A DNA stretch of 64,000 nucleotides from JACPRL01 sp035573715 (GTDB lineage: Bacteria > Acidobacteriota > Terriglobia > Acidiferrales > 2-02-FULL-67-57): positions 1-64,000 of the forward strand of contig DATLZZ010000013.1 of the NCBI GenBank assembly GCA_035573715.1. Reading direction: 5' to 3'. Below are positions 1 through 9,776 of this stretch, piece after piece. A program made the translations under genes and the position numbers. Each line of letters starts with the position of its first letter. The first letter of the stretch is position 1. The notes below the pieces were generated by a model, which made no database searches, was not told where the DNA came from, and worked only from the letters and a program-made list of their open reading frames with translations.

Positions 1-146
1 GCGCAGAGTTGTCATGAGCCCTGGGCTCGCGGAATGAATGCGACACACCTCGGGAAGATGTTCATGCCCCCTGAGGGCGGAGAGATGACTCGGAACGATC
101 CGCACCGGTCCCTGGACAGTCGCGCTTTCAGAGATGACAACTTTGG

Positions 147-1106
147 TTAGAAGAGCTGAGTGGTCCAGAGGTCGTGCAGGTGGACGACGCCTTCGACGCG
201 GCGCTCAGCGTCGACCACAACGATGGAGGTAATCTTGCGCTCCTCCATCAGGCGGAGCGCGGCGCCGGCGAGCTCAGTGCGCGGGATGGTGGTGGGGTTG
301 GCGGTCATGGCGTCGGCGGCAGTGAGGTGGAGCGCTTCGTCCTTACGGCGCTCCATCAGCCGGCGCAAGTCTCCGTCGGTGATGATTCCGGCGAGCCGCA
401 TCGAATCCTCCACCACCGTCGTCATCCCCAGCCCTTTGCGGCTCATTTCGTAGATGACCTCCGGCATGGGCGTCGCCGGCGAGACGCGCGGCACGGCGTC
501 GCCCGAGTGCATCAGCGCCTCAACCCGAGTCAGCTTCTTCCCCAGCCGCCCGCCGGGGTGCAGCCGAGCGAAATCTTCTTCCTTGAAGCCGCGGCGCTCG
601 AGCAGCGCGATGGCCAGCGCGTCGCCCAGCGCCATCATGGCGATGGTGGAGGCGGTGGGGGTCAAGTCCATCGGGCAGGCTTCGCGCTCGACCGAGATGT
701 CGAGCGCCACCTCGGCTGCCTGGCCGAGCGTCGATTTGAGATTTCCGGTCAGCGCCAAGATGGGAATGCCAAGGCGCTTCGCGGTCGGCAGGAGTTGATT
801 GATTTCGTCGGTCTCGCCGCCGTAACTCAGCGCCACCAGCAGGTCGCCTTTGACCAGCATTCCCAGGTCGCCGTGCGCCGCCTCGGCCGGATGCAGGAAA
901 AACGCCGGCGTGCCGGTGGAAGCAAACGTGGCGGCGATCTTCTGTCCGATGATGCCTGACTTGCCGATGCCGGTAATGACCACGCGGCCCTGGCAGGCGA
1001 AAATTAGCTCGACGGCCTGCTCGAAGCGTTTGTCGAGCCGCTTCAGCAGCCCCTCGATAGCCTCCAACTCAGTCTTCAAAACCTTCTTGGCAATCTCAAG
1101 GCTCAT
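147..1106 (-). CDS. kdsD: Arabinose-5-phosphate isomerase KdsD
   Basis: Interconverts ribulose 5-phosphate and arabinose 5-phosphate, the first committed step of Kdo synthesis for LPS, in the cytoplasm. The 319-residue product has an N-terminal SIS sugar-isomerase domain (GIGKSGIIGQK near residue 48, then HPAEAAHGDLGM and ALSYGGETDE) and a C-terminal CBS pair (from about residue 200), the usual KdsD/KpsF layout and length. I chose the ATG at 1106, which has GTGAGAG just upstream; an in-frame GTG at 1115 has no ribosome binding site. It is last in a minus-strand series kdsB, ada, pyrG, kdsA, kdsD, so it sits with its own pathway. Confidence 0.96.
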   Translation of the reverse strand: MSLEIAKKVLKTELEAIEGLLKRLDKRFEQAVELIFACQGRVVITGIGKSGIIGQKIAATFASTGTPAFFLHPAEAAHGDLGMLVKGDLLVALSYGGETDEINQLLPTAKRLGIPILALTGNLKSTLGQAAEVALDISVEREACPMDLTPTASTIAMMALGDALAIALLERRGFKEEDFARLHPGGRLGKKLTRVEALMHSGDAVPRVSPATPMPEVIYEMSRKGLGMTTVVEDSMRLAGIITDGDLRRLMERRKDEALHLTAADAMTANPTTIPRTELAGAALRLMEERKITSIVVVDAERRVEGVVHLHDLWTTQLF

Positions 1107-1125
1107 AACTCTCACAGATGGCTTC

Positions 1126-1250
1126 TGGGGCTAAAGCCCATCCAAATTGCGACGCTGAACAGCGGGGTTGAAACCCCGCCCTTCCCTTTCGTGAGAAGGG
1201 ACGGGCTTCAGCCCGTCCGTAAAGCAGCAACTCCAAACCGGCTTTAGCCG
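1126..1250. repeat. Cluster of short dispersed palindromes
   Basis: The gap between kdsA and kdsD holds four short hairpins in 125 bp: GGGCT-aa-AGCCC (1128-1139), GCGGGGTT-ga-AACCCCGC (1162-1179), ACGGGCT-tc-AGCCCGT (1201-1216) and CGGCT-tt-AGCCG (1239-1250). All share a 2-nt centre and a GGGCT/AGCCC-like arm. The same kind of element recurs in other gaps of this window, so this looks like a dispersed intergenic repeat family and not a gene-specific signal. No T-tract follows, so I do not call terminators. Confidence 0.75.
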
Positions 1251-1363
1251 CTGAAGGCATCCCAACCTAACTCCGCTGTCTATTCATAGGAGGGCGATAG
1301 CACCGGCCGTAAGGTGTCTCGCGTTTATAGTAACTCGTGCGACGCGCATATGAGTCAGCTTCC

Positions 1364-2197
1364 TTAGGTAGTAGGAGTTGCCCGGTAAATTGCCAGCATC
1401 CCTTCCAGCAGGGGCCTGAGCTGGGCCAGCGGCCACTGGGTGGCGGGATCCGACAACGCCTTGTCGGGGTTGTCGTGGACTTCCATGAAGATGCCGTCCA
1501 CGCCGGCGGCCACCGCGGCGCGCGCCAGCGGCTCGGCAAACTCGCGCTGGCCGCCCGACTGATTGCCTTCCCAGCCCGGGAGCTGCAGCGAGTGGGTAAC
1601 GTCGAACACCACCGGGTAGCCAAACCCGCGTAGAATTGGGAACGAGCGCATATCCACCACAAGGTTGTTGTAGCCGAAGCTGGAGCCGCGTTCGGTGACA
1701 ATAACGTTCTGATTGCCCGTGCCCGCCACTTTTTCAATCGCGTGCTTCATTTCCCACGGCGAAACGAACTGTCCTTTCTTGATGTTGACCGCGCGGCCCG
1801 ACTTCCCCGCCGCGGTCAACAAGTCGGTCTGCCGGCAAAGGAAGGCGGGAATCTGCAAGATGTCGGCGACCTCGGCGGCGGGGCCGACCTGGGAGGGGTC
1901 GTGCACATCCGTCAGCACCGCTACTTTCAATTCATTCTTGATGCGGCGCAGCACGCGCAGCCCTTCCGCCATTCCCGGTCCGCGATAGGATGCGCCCGAA
2001 GTGCGGTTGGCTTTGTCGAAGCTGGTCTTGAAGATGTAGGGCAGGTTCAAGTCGGCGCAGACGGCGGCGATGCGCTCCGCCATGGAGACGGCGTGCGCTT
2101 CGGACTCAATCACGCACGGCCCGGCGATAAGGAACAGGCCGTTGGCTCCGCCCAGGCGGAGCGTCGCCACAGCGACTTCCCGTGTAGCTGGAGCCAT
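1364..2197 (-). CDS. kdsA: 2-dehydro-3-deoxyphosphooctonate aldolase (Kdo-8-P synthase) KdsA
   Basis: Condenses phosphoenolpyruvate with arabinose 5-phosphate to Kdo 8-phosphate, directly using the product of the neighbouring kdsD. The 277-residue protein shows the family signatures LIAGPCVIESEAHAV near the N-terminus, FKTSFDKANRTS, LTDVHDPSQVGPAAEVADIL, KKGQFVSPWEM, and the C-terminal MEVHDNPDKALSD. The frame extends 12 codons upstream to 2233, but that part lies in a repetitive element and is not KdsA-like, so the ATG at 2197 is preferred. No clear ribosome binding site precedes it and a TATAAT lies only 9 nt upstream, which suggests a leaderless message. Confidence 0.96.
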   Translation of the reverse strand: MAPATREVAVATLRLGGANGLFLIAGPCVIESEAHAVSMAERIAAVCADLNLPYIFKTSFDKANRTSGASYRGPGMAEGLRVLRRIKNELKVAVLTDVHDPSQVGPAAEVADILQIPAFLCRQTDLLTAAGKSGRAVNIKKGQFVSPWEMKHAIEKVAGTGNQNVIVTERGSSFGYNNLVVDMRSFPILRGFGYPVVFDVTHSLQLPGWEGNQSGGQREFAEPLARAAVAAGVDGIFMEVHDNPDKALSDPATQWPLAQLRPLLEGMLAIYRATPTT

Positions 2198-2206
2198 TTC
2201 GAAGAG

Positions 2207-2212
2207 ATTATA
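2207..2212 (-). promoter_or_regulatory. Candidate -10 box of kdsA (leaderless start)
   Basis: The minus strand reads TATAAT, ending 9 nt before the kdsA ATG. Transcription would begin at or next to the start codon. No consensus -35 is evident; the repeat upstream supplies only weak TTTGTG-like hexamers. Confidence 0.45.
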
Positions 2213-2290
2213 GCCACAAAGGCACAAAGACACGAAGCAAAGACCTTACCGCAGAGGGCGCGGAGAATCGCTGAGGGCGCAGAGAAGAGG
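2213..2290. repeat. Degenerate CACAAAG / CGCAGAG intergenic repeat
   Basis: A run of imperfect 8-12 bp units (CACAAAGG, CACAAAGA, CACGAAG, then CGCAGAGGG, CGCGGAGAAT, CGCTGAGGG, CGCAGAGAA) fills the gap upstream of kdsA. I recall similar degenerate purine-rich elements in intergenic regions of many environmental bacteria; origin and function are not known to me. It does not encode a plausible protein. Confidence 0.6.
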
Positions 2291-2306
2291 GGGGAGACCG
2301 AGGGCG

Positions 2307-2340
2307 ATGCGTTATGCGTTCAGAACGCGTTCTAACGCAT
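2307..2340. repeat. Inverted repeat with nested palindromes
   Basis: ATGCGTTA (2307-2314) and TAACGCAT (2333-2340) form perfect 8-bp arms. Inside lie GCGTT-cag-AACGC and the palindrome GAACGCGTTC. It lies between pyrG and kdsA with no T-tract. It could be a protein-binding site or part of the adjacent repeat element. Confidence 0.5.
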
Positions 2341-2412
2341 GGGAGAGGCATGCCCTGAAGGAGCATGACCGGCAGAAACCGGAACCTCAGGGCTAAAGGC
2401 CGTATCTGCTAG

Positions 2413-2452
2413 CCGCCGTTTCGGCACGACTGAAATCGTGCCCTCCCGGCGG
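2413..2452. repeat. GGCACGA-TCGTGCC hairpin element after pyrG
   Basis: GGCACGA (2423-2429) pairs with TCGTGCC (2436-2442) across a ctgaaa loop, flanked by CCGCCG and CGGCGG. It lies just past the pyrG stop on the minus strand, so it may help end transcription, but the form matches the dispersed palindrome family seen elsewhere here. Confidence 0.5.
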
Positions 2453-2466
2453 TCCCTGCGTCGAGG

Positions 2467-4119
<1,653 letters not shown>

Positions 4120-4243
4120 TGGGGTCCCGGATCACCTCCGAAGGATTTGGCGCGAAGAAAAAAGAGAGGAGAGCGCCGCCGTGGCAGGAACGAGCAACCG
4201 TTTCGCGGCGCACAACCTATTATGTTGCGCCGCCCGGCGGTTG

Positions 4244-5317
4244 TCAAACCGACGCGCGCGTCTCCATTTCGAGAAGAGCTTTCTTGCGGGGGAGGCCGAG
4301 GCCGTAGCCGCCGAGCGTGCCGCCGCCGCGCACCACACGATGGCAAGGAACGATGAGTGGAACTGGATTCGAGCCGCAGGCGGTGCCCACGGCGCGGGCG
4401 GCGCCGGGCTTGCCGATGGCCTTCGCCACTTCGCCGTAGGTGCGCGTCTTGCCGTACGGGATGCGCAGCAGCTCCTCCCACACGCGGCACTGGAAGGCGG
4501 TGCCGCGGATGTCGAGCGGGAGGTCGAGCCGCGGCTGGCGCCCTTCGAGGTAGCGCATCAAGGTGCTGACGGTCCGGGTCAAGCCGTTGCGGTCGCGCCG
4601 CACGTCGGCTTGCGGATATTCGTGGCGCAAGCGCGACTCGAGCTCGCGCTCGGAATCCGCCAGGCTGACGGCGCAGATGCCGCGTTCGGTGCGCGCCACC
4701 AGCAAGCGCCCCAACGGCGAAGCCGCTGTTGTGTAGGTGATGCTCATTCCCTTACCTCCTCGGCGATAAGTTGCCGGCGTCATGCCGAGCTTGCCGGCGG
4801 CGCGCTCGTAGAGCCGGCTGCTGGAGCCATAGCCGACGTCGTAGAGCGCTTCGGTGACGCTCCGTCCCGCGCGCAAACGGGACTTGACGCCGCCCATGCG
4901 CAGCGAGTCGGCGTACTGCCGCGGGGTGATGCCCAGCACGCGCTTGAACGTCCGCTGCAAGTGGAACCCGCTCACACCGACCTCGCCGGCGAGTGACTTC
5001 AGGCTCAGCGGCGCGTCCAGGCTGCGCTCGATGTGCCGCGCGGCGCGCTCGACCATGTCCTTCTGCGCGTCGCGCAACGCCGCCGTATCCGGACGACAGC
5101 GGCGACAGGGGCGGAAACCCGCTTGCTCGGCCGCCGCCGGAACGGGAAAGAAAACCACCTGGGGGCGCTTGGGCCGCCGCGACGAGCACGATGGCCGGCA
5201 GTAGATGCCGGTCGAGCGCACGCCGTAGACAAAAGCGCCATCGTAGCGCTGGTCGTGTGCCAGCACGGCGCGCCAGCGCGCCTTGCTCTCTCGACCAGCC
5301 GCTACTTTCCCTCGCAT
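4244..5317 (-). CDS. ada: Bifunctional DNA alkylation repair protein / transcriptional activator Ada
   Basis: Repairs methyl phosphotriesters and O6-methylguanine and, once methylated, activates the adaptive response. The 357-residue product keeps the full Ada architecture: N-terminal zinc/methyl-acceptor domain (YGVRSTGIYCRPSCSSRRP, then FRPCRRCRPD), an AraC-type HTH (HLQRTFKRVLGITPRQYADS), and the C-terminal methyltransferase domain with VPCHRV near residue 325. No alkylation partner gene lies nearby. Its place between kdsB and pyrG looks like an insertion into a cell-envelope gene order. Downstream, 124 bp separate it from pyrG. Confidence 0.95.
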   Translation of the reverse strand: MRGKVAAGRESKARWRAVLAHDQRYDGAFVYGVRSTGIYCRPSCSSRRPKRPQVVFFPVPAAAEQAGFRPCRRCRPDTAALRDAQKDMVERAARHIERSLDAPLSLKSLAGEVGVSGFHLQRTFKRVLGITPRQYADSLRMGGVKSRLRAGRSVTEALYDVGYGSSSRLYERAAGKLGMTPATYRRGGKGMSITYTTAASPLGRLLVARTERGICAVSLADSERELESRLRHEYPQADVRRDRNGLTRTVSTLMRYLEGRQPRLDLPLDIRGTAFQCRVWEELLRIPYGKTRTYGEVAKAIGKPGAARAVGTACGSNPVPLIVPCHRVVRGGGTLGGYGLGLPRKKALLEMETRASV

Positions 5318-5380
5318 CGGTGTATCCTCCCACCAGTAGAGTAGACAGAGAGGCAGAGAGAGTCTATCCGATTCTTGCCC

Positions 5381-6136
5381 TCAAACTTGGCTTCGAAGGG
5401 CGGCTTCGGCGCGGGCCAGGTCCGCCGGCGTGTCCACACCAATCGAGTCGTAGGGCGTCTCAACCACCTTGATGCGCACGCCGTGCTCCAGCATCCGCCA
5501 CTGCTCCAGCGCCTCCTGCTGTTCGCGGGGCGTGGACGGCCACTGCGCGAACTCCAGAAGGAAGTCGCGCCGGTAGACGTACAGGCCCAGGTGCTTGAAG
5601 TAGGCCGCGCGCTCCAGGTCCACGGCCATCCCCGGCCCTACGTGCGGCTCAGGTGCGCGCGAGAAGCTGACTGCGAAGCCGTCGGCATCTGTAACAACTT
5701 TGACGGCGTGGGGACTCATCAGGGTCTCAAGCGTATGGATTCGTGTCTTCAGCGTCGAAACCTGAAGCCGCGCGTCTAACAGAAAAGGCTCGAGAGCTTG
5801 CTCGATGGCGCGTGGGTCAATGAGGGGTTCGTCGCCTTGAACGTTGACCACCAAGTCGCACTCGACCTCCGCGAAGAGCTCGGCCAGCCGGTCGGTGCCA
5901 GAGCGATGCGCGGCGCTGGTGAGCCGCGCCTCGCCGCCGAAGCCGCGCACCGCGGCGGCGATGCGCTCGTCGTCGGTGGCCACAATCACCTTCTCAATCT
6001 GCTTTACCGACGCCACGCGGCGATAGACGTGCTCAATCATCGGCCGGCCGGCCAGCAGCGCCAGAGCCTTTCCGGGAAAACGCGTGGAGGTGTAGCGGGC
6101 GGGGATACCAGCAAGGATTCGCGGCGGGCGGTTCAC
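5381..6136 (-). CDS. kdsB: 3-deoxy-manno-octulosonate cytidylyltransferase KdsB
   Basis: Activates Kdo as CMP-Kdo using CTP. The 251-residue product starts with the nucleotidyltransferase signature (GIPARYTSTRFPGKAL) and continues with HVYRRVA, VATDDERI, VNVQGDEPLI and the family-specific KHLGLYVYRRDFLLEF. Start is a GTG at 6136; no better in-frame start was seen. It heads the minus-strand kdsB-ada-pyrG-kdsA-kdsD series, supporting synthesis of a Kdo-containing LPS and hence a diderm envelope. Confidence 0.96.
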   Translation of the reverse strand: MNRPPRILAGIPARYTSTRFPGKALALLAGRPMIEHVYRRVASVKQIEKVIVATDDERIAAAVRGFGGEARLTSAAHRSGTDRLAELFAEVECDLVVNVQGDEPLIDPRAIEQALEPFLLDARLQVSTLKTRIHTLETLMSPHAVKVVTDADGFAVSFSRAPEPHVGPGMAVDLERAAYFKHLGLYVYRRDFLLEFAQWPSTPREQQEALEQWRMLEHGVRIKVVETPYDSIGVDTPADLARAEAALRSQV

Positions 6137-6222
6137 GCGCCGGAAAGTCTAGCATACCGCTTGCACCCTCTGTTAGAATGTGGTGGGTGCCGCTCCCGGC
6201 AGCCAGTGGGGGAGTTGTGAAC

Positions 6223-7188
6223 GTGGGTCAGTACGCACGGCTCGGGAGTTTCGTCCTGACTGGTGCGCTTGCCCTGGCGTTCCCGCCGGGCATCACCAGT
6301 CAGGGCGCGACGCCAACGCCGCCACGCGAGCCGGACGCGCGCGTGCGCGTGGATGTGGACCTGGTGCTGGTGCCGGTGACGGTCACCGACCCCTACAACC
6401 GGCTGGTAACAGGACTGCGCAAGGAGCATTTTGAGATTCACGAAGACGGCCAGCAGCAGGAAATCCTTTACTTCTCCAACGAAGAAGCCCCGCTTTCGCT
6501 GGGCGTGGTCTTTGACGTGAGCGACAGCATGAACTGGTCGGGCAAGCTGGAGCGCGCCACTAAGGCCGCCATTGAATTCCTGCAAACGTCGAACCCGCAG
6601 GACGAGTTTTTCGTGGTGCAATTCAGCGACGAGCCGCGGCTGCTTAGTAGCTTCACCAGCTACGTCGAAGACATCCAGAACCGTCTGGCTTCGGTGCGCG
6701 CCAACGGGCGCACCGCCCTACTCGACGCCATCTACCTCTCGCTGGACAACATGCGCGATGCCCACAACGGCCGCAAAGCCCTGCTGGTGATCTCCGACGG
6801 CGGCGACAACCGCAGCCGCTACGGCGTCAAGGACATCAAAGCCGCGGTGCGCGAATCCGATGTCCAGCTCTACGCCATTGGGATTTTCGACCCCGACCGC
6901 GCCGGCCGCGGCCAGGAATACCTTTACGGGCCCTACCTCCTGCAGGAGTTGGCGGAGATGACCGGCGGACGGATGTTCCCGGTCGAGCTCTACAGCCTGC
7001 ACGAGCTGCCCGATCTGGCCGCAAAAATCAGCATCGAGCTACGCAACCAATATGTGCTTGGCTACCGTCCAAAGAATGCACAGCGAGATGGGAGCTGGCG
7101 GCGCATCAAGATCAAGCTGAAGCCGCCCAAGGGCCTGCCGCCGCTGTACTCATATGCACGGTCAGGATACTATGCGCCATCACAATAA
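6223..7188 (+). CDS. Secreted VWFA-related protein (first of tandem pair)
   Basis: The 321-residue product has a short hydrophobic N-terminus (FVLTGALALAF) and a von Willebrand factor A-like fold with the MIDAS-type sequence VVFDVSDSMNWSGKL, followed by AFYD-like and VISDGGDNRSR strands and a C-terminal ELRNQYVLGYRP. This layout matches the VWFA-related domain family (TIGR03436) typical of Acidobacteriota. I place the start at GTG 6223 because GGGGGAG lies 8 nt upstream; an ATG at 6178 overlaps a possible -10 hexamer (TAGAAT, 6174-6179) and lacks a ribosome site. The next gene overlaps its end, so the pair is probably co-translated. Role unknown; surface adhesion or metal-dependent binding is possible. 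Confidence 0.88.
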   Translation: MGQYARLGSFVLTGALALAFPPGITSQGATPTPPREPDARVRVDVDLVLVPVTVTDPYNRLVTGLRKEHFEIHEDGQQQEILYFSNEEAPLSLGVVFDVSDSMNWSGKLERATKAAIEFLQTSNPQDEFFVVQFSDEPRLLSSFTSYVEDIQNRLASVRANGRTALLDAIYLSLDNMRDAHNGRKALLVISDGGDNRSRYGVKDIKAAVRESDVQLYAIGIFDPDRAGRGQEYLYGPYLLQELAEMTGGRMFPVELYSLHELPDLAAKISIELRNQYVLGYRPKNAQRDGSWRRIKIKLKPPKGLPPLYSYARSGYYAPSQ

Positions 7189-8161
7189 CAACTCGGGTTG
7201 GAACGCCCGGCGCACGTTTGCGCTTGGGCTGGCGGTGCTTCTTTTGGTGGCCGCCACACTGGCCGCTCAGGTACGGCCGAAGAAGACCGACCAAGAAACG
7301 CTGGTGGTGGATGTCGACCTAGTCGTCCTCCACACCACTGTGGTGGACGAGAAAGGCCACCTGGTGACTAACCTGCCGGCCTCGAGCTTCCGCGTCTACG
7401 AGGACAACATCGAGCAGAAGCTCTCAGTCTTTCGCAACGAAGACGTGCCGGTGACCGCCGGCTTGGTGCTGGACAACAGCGCTTCGATGCGGCCCAACCG
7501 CCACCAGATGATGGCCGGGGCGTTGCGGTTCGTCGAAACCTCGAACGCGATGGACGAGATTTTCGTGGTCAACTTCAACGACGACTACTACCTGGACCTG
7601 CGCGACAAGGATTTCTCCAACGACGTTAAGGAACTGAAGGAAGCGCTGGAGAAGACTAACACCCGCGGCAGCACTGCCTTCTACGACGCCTTGCGCGCCT
7701 CCCTCCAGCACCTCAAGCGCGGCACGCGGCAGAAGAAAGTCCTGCTAGTCATCACCGACGGCGTGGACAACGCCAGCATTTCCAACTTCAACACCGTGCT
7801 GCGCGAAGCCCAGCAGTCCGAGGCCGGCATCTATCTGGTCGCCCTGCCCTGCGAGGGCAATGACAAGCGCGACTGCCGACGCGCCAAGCGCGAGATGCGC
7901 AAGCTGGCTGACACCAGCGGCGGCCTGGCCACCTTCCCGACTTCGATTGAGCAGGTTGACGCGCTGTGCCGTCAGATTGCTCACGACATCCGCAACCAGT
8001 ACGTCCTCGGCTACTACCCCCTCAACAAAGCACGCGACGGCAGCTTCCGCAACGTGCGCGTGGAAATCGTCAAGGCACCCAAGGGTGCCGGAAAATTGAC
8101 GGTTCGCCACCGCATGGGCTACTACGCCGGACCCGCTCCCGGCGGCGCCGGCACGCCGTAA
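7172..8161 (+). CDS. Secreted VWFA-related protein (second of tandem pair)
   Basis: Paralogue of the preceding gene: 329 residues with a signal segment (FALGLAVLLLVAATLAAQ), DVDLVVLHTTVVDEKGHLV, a MIDAS-like LVLDNSASMRPNRHQ, VITDGVDNASIS and the closing IRNQYVLGYYPLNKARDG. Start ATG 7172 overlaps the end of the first gene by 17 nt and has AGGA a few bases upstream; an ATG at 7154 has none. The DxSxS metal site is partly kept in both paralogues (DVSDS, DNSAS). The tandem arrangement suggests gene duplication. Confidence 0.9.
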   Translation: MRHHNNNSGWNARRTFALGLAVLLLVAATLAAQVRPKKTDQETLVVDVDLVVLHTTVVDEKGHLVTNLPASSFRVYEDNIEQKLSVFRNEDVPVTAGLVLDNSASMRPNRHQMMAGALRFVETSNAMDEIFVVNFNDDYYLDLRDKDFSNDVKELKEALEKTNTRGSTAFYDALRASLQHLKRGTRQKKVLLVITDGVDNASISNFNTVLREAQQSEAGIYLVALPCEGNDKRDCRRAKREMRKLADTSGGLATFPTSIEQVDALCRQIAHDIRNQYVLGYYPLNKARDGSFRNVRVEIVKAPKGAGKLTVRHRMGYYAGPAPGGAGTP

Positions 8162-8204
8162 GAACCTTCAAGAAGTCCGATGGTCGAATGTCTGAAGTTC
8201 TTTT
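8162..8204 (+). terminator. Weak candidate terminator
   Basis: GAACcTTCA (8162-8170) can pair with TGAAGTTC (8193-8200) across a 22-nt loop and is followed by TTTT. It falls immediately after the VWFA stop in the convergent gap before deoB. The long loop and bulge make it uncertain. Confidence 0.3.
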
Positions 8205-8249
8205 GGATTCTCACCTTCTGACCCTTCGACTCTTCAATCTCTCCTGTGG

Positions 8250-9431
8250 CTAGCTCAATTGGGCGAAAAAGCTCTCGCCGAAGTTCAGCCTGATGCCAAA
8301 GTTCTCCGCGATGGTCTGGCCCGTGTCGGCCAGCGCGGCGCGGGTACCTAGGTTGGCGCCGCCTCTAAGGCGGGGCGAGTAGGCCAGCAGCGGGACGTAC
8401 TCGCGCGAGTGGTCGGTGGAAGGCGTGGCCGGGTCGCAGCCGTGGTCGGCGGTGATAATTAACAGGTCGTCCCGCCCAATGGCTTTCATCATCTGGGCGA
8501 GGCCGATATCGGCTTCTTCCAGTGCCCGCGCGTAGCCCTCGACGTCGTTGCGGTGGCCGTAAAGCTGATCGAAGTCCACCAGGTTGGTGAAGATGAGCCC
8601 TTCGCCGTACTTGCCGATGGCGTCCAGTGTCTTGGCGATGCCGTCGAGGTTGTTCTTCGTCTTGGTGTACGCCGCCAGGCCGCGTCCGCAGTAGATGTCG
8701 TGGATCTTGCCCACGCCGTAGGTGAATACGTTCTTCTCGCGCAGGAGGTCGAGCAGCGTCGGCCGCGGTGGGTCGATGGCAAAGTCGCGGCGGCGCTCGG
8801 TGCGGGTGAAGTTGCCGGGCTGACCGACGAACGGCCGCGCAATCACCCGCCCCACCTGATGCGGCGGAACCAGCATCTCGCGCGCGATCTGGCAAATCCG
8901 GTAGAGCTCGTCAATCGGGATGACCTCTTCGTGCGCTGCCACCTGAAACACGCTGTCGGCTGAGGTGTAAACGATGGGCGCGCCCGTGCGCATATGCTCC
9001 TCGCCCAGCTCCTTGATGATTTCCGTCCCGCTGGCCGCTTTGTTCCCCAGCGTCTTGCGCCCGATACGCCGCTCGTACTCTTCAATCAGCTCGCGCGGAA
9101 AGCCGCTTGGGTATGTCGGGAACGGGTACTCGAGGTAGAGCCCCGCCATCTCCCAGTGACCCGTCGTGGTGTCCTTGCCCGGCGACGCGATGGCCGCCTT
9201 GCCGTAGGCGCCGGCCGGACGCGCCGGCGGCTCCAGGTTCTCCAAAGGGCGAATGTTCGCCAACCCTAGCCACACCAGCGTGGGAATCTTTAACGGCCGC
9301 GAGGCCGCCACGTGACCCAGCGTGTCGCTCCCCTCGTCGCCGAAGGCCGCTGCGTCCGGCATCTCGCCGATGCCCACGCTATCCAGGACAATCAAAACGA
9401 CACGTCGAAACGGTTTTGCTGCACTCCCCAT
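8250..9431 (-). CDS. deoB: Phosphopentomutase DeoB
   Basis: Moves phosphate between C1 and C5 of (deoxy)ribose in nucleoside salvage. The 393-residue protein belongs to the alkaline-phosphatase-like superfamily: metal-site motif VVLIVLDSVGIGEMPDA at the N-terminus, GKDTTTGHWEMAG with the catalytic Thr, and C-terminal LIITADHGCDPATPSTDHSRE. Length is normal. Single gene, convergent with the VWFA pair. A TAGATT hexamer lies 6 nt before the ATG on the minus strand, a second likely leaderless start. Confidence 0.97.
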   Translation of the reverse strand: MGSAAKPFRRVVLIVLDSVGIGEMPDAAAFGDEGSDTLGHVAASRPLKIPTLVWLGLANIRPLENLEPPARPAGAYGKAAIASPGKDTTTGHWEMAGLYLEYPFPTYPSGFPRELIEEYERRIGRKTLGNKAASGTEIIKELGEEHMRTGAPIVYTSADSVFQVAAHEEVIPIDELYRICQIAREMLVPPHQVGRVIARPFVGQPGNFTRTERRRDFAIDPPRPTLLDLLREKNVFTYGVGKIHDIYCGRGLAAYTKTKNNLDGIAKTLDAIGKYGEGLIFTNLVDFDQLYGHRNDVEGYARALEEADIGLAQMMKAIGRDDLLIITADHGCDPATPSTDHSREYVPLLAYSPRLRGGANLGTRAALADTGQTIAENFGIRLNFGESFFAQLS

Positions 9432-9437
9432 AGGCCC

Positions 9438-9443
9438 AATCTA
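9438..9443 (-). promoter_or_regulatory. Candidate -10 box of deoB
   Basis: The minus strand reads TAGATT 6 nt upstream of the deoB ATG, with no ribosome binding site in between. This fits leaderless initiation, as for kdsA. No clear -35. Confidence 0.3.
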
Positions 9444-9776
9444 CCACGAGAGTGGAAAAACGAAACCTGACATTCTGTCGCCCTTGGCGTCATCCCGCAC
9501 CCTCCTATGCCAATTTGCCCGTAGGAGTAGGAAGGCTAGGACGCCCGCATCGCTCTTACCCACCTGAGGCACAACAAGAAACCCTAGTGCAGGAACAACT
9601 TGTCTGCAGTGCGTTTTTTCTTCACGTGGCAAAGCCCTTGCACTCCAAGCAGGCAAGTGGCGGTGCAGCCGCCGCGGGAGGATTGTTACGCAGCTCGGCT
9701 CCCACAGACCACACACGGACTGCGGGGCGGCGCTCCCCGGCCTGGCTTCTCTGGCCACGGCATCTGGGAGGTGTTT
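9444..9776. other. Non-coding gap upstream of the cytochrome gene
   Basis: About 330 bp between divergent deoB and the cytochrome gene. It contains a T6 run at about 9612-9618 after a weak TGCAG/CTGCA hairpin and ends with a strong ribosome site GGGAGGTG (9766-9773) ahead of ATG 9777. A GGCAAAGCCC string near 9632 recalls part of a GEMM riboswitch, but the rest of that fold is absent. I see no gene here. Confidence 0.4.

Noticed and set aside
9620..9690. GGCAAAGCCC string resembling part of a c-di-GMP (GEMM) riboswitch upstream of the cytochrome gene
   Set aside because: The other conserved half (GCACAGGGCAAACC-like and the closing tetraloop receptor) is absent, and a T6 run interrupts the expected fold. 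A covariance search would settle it.
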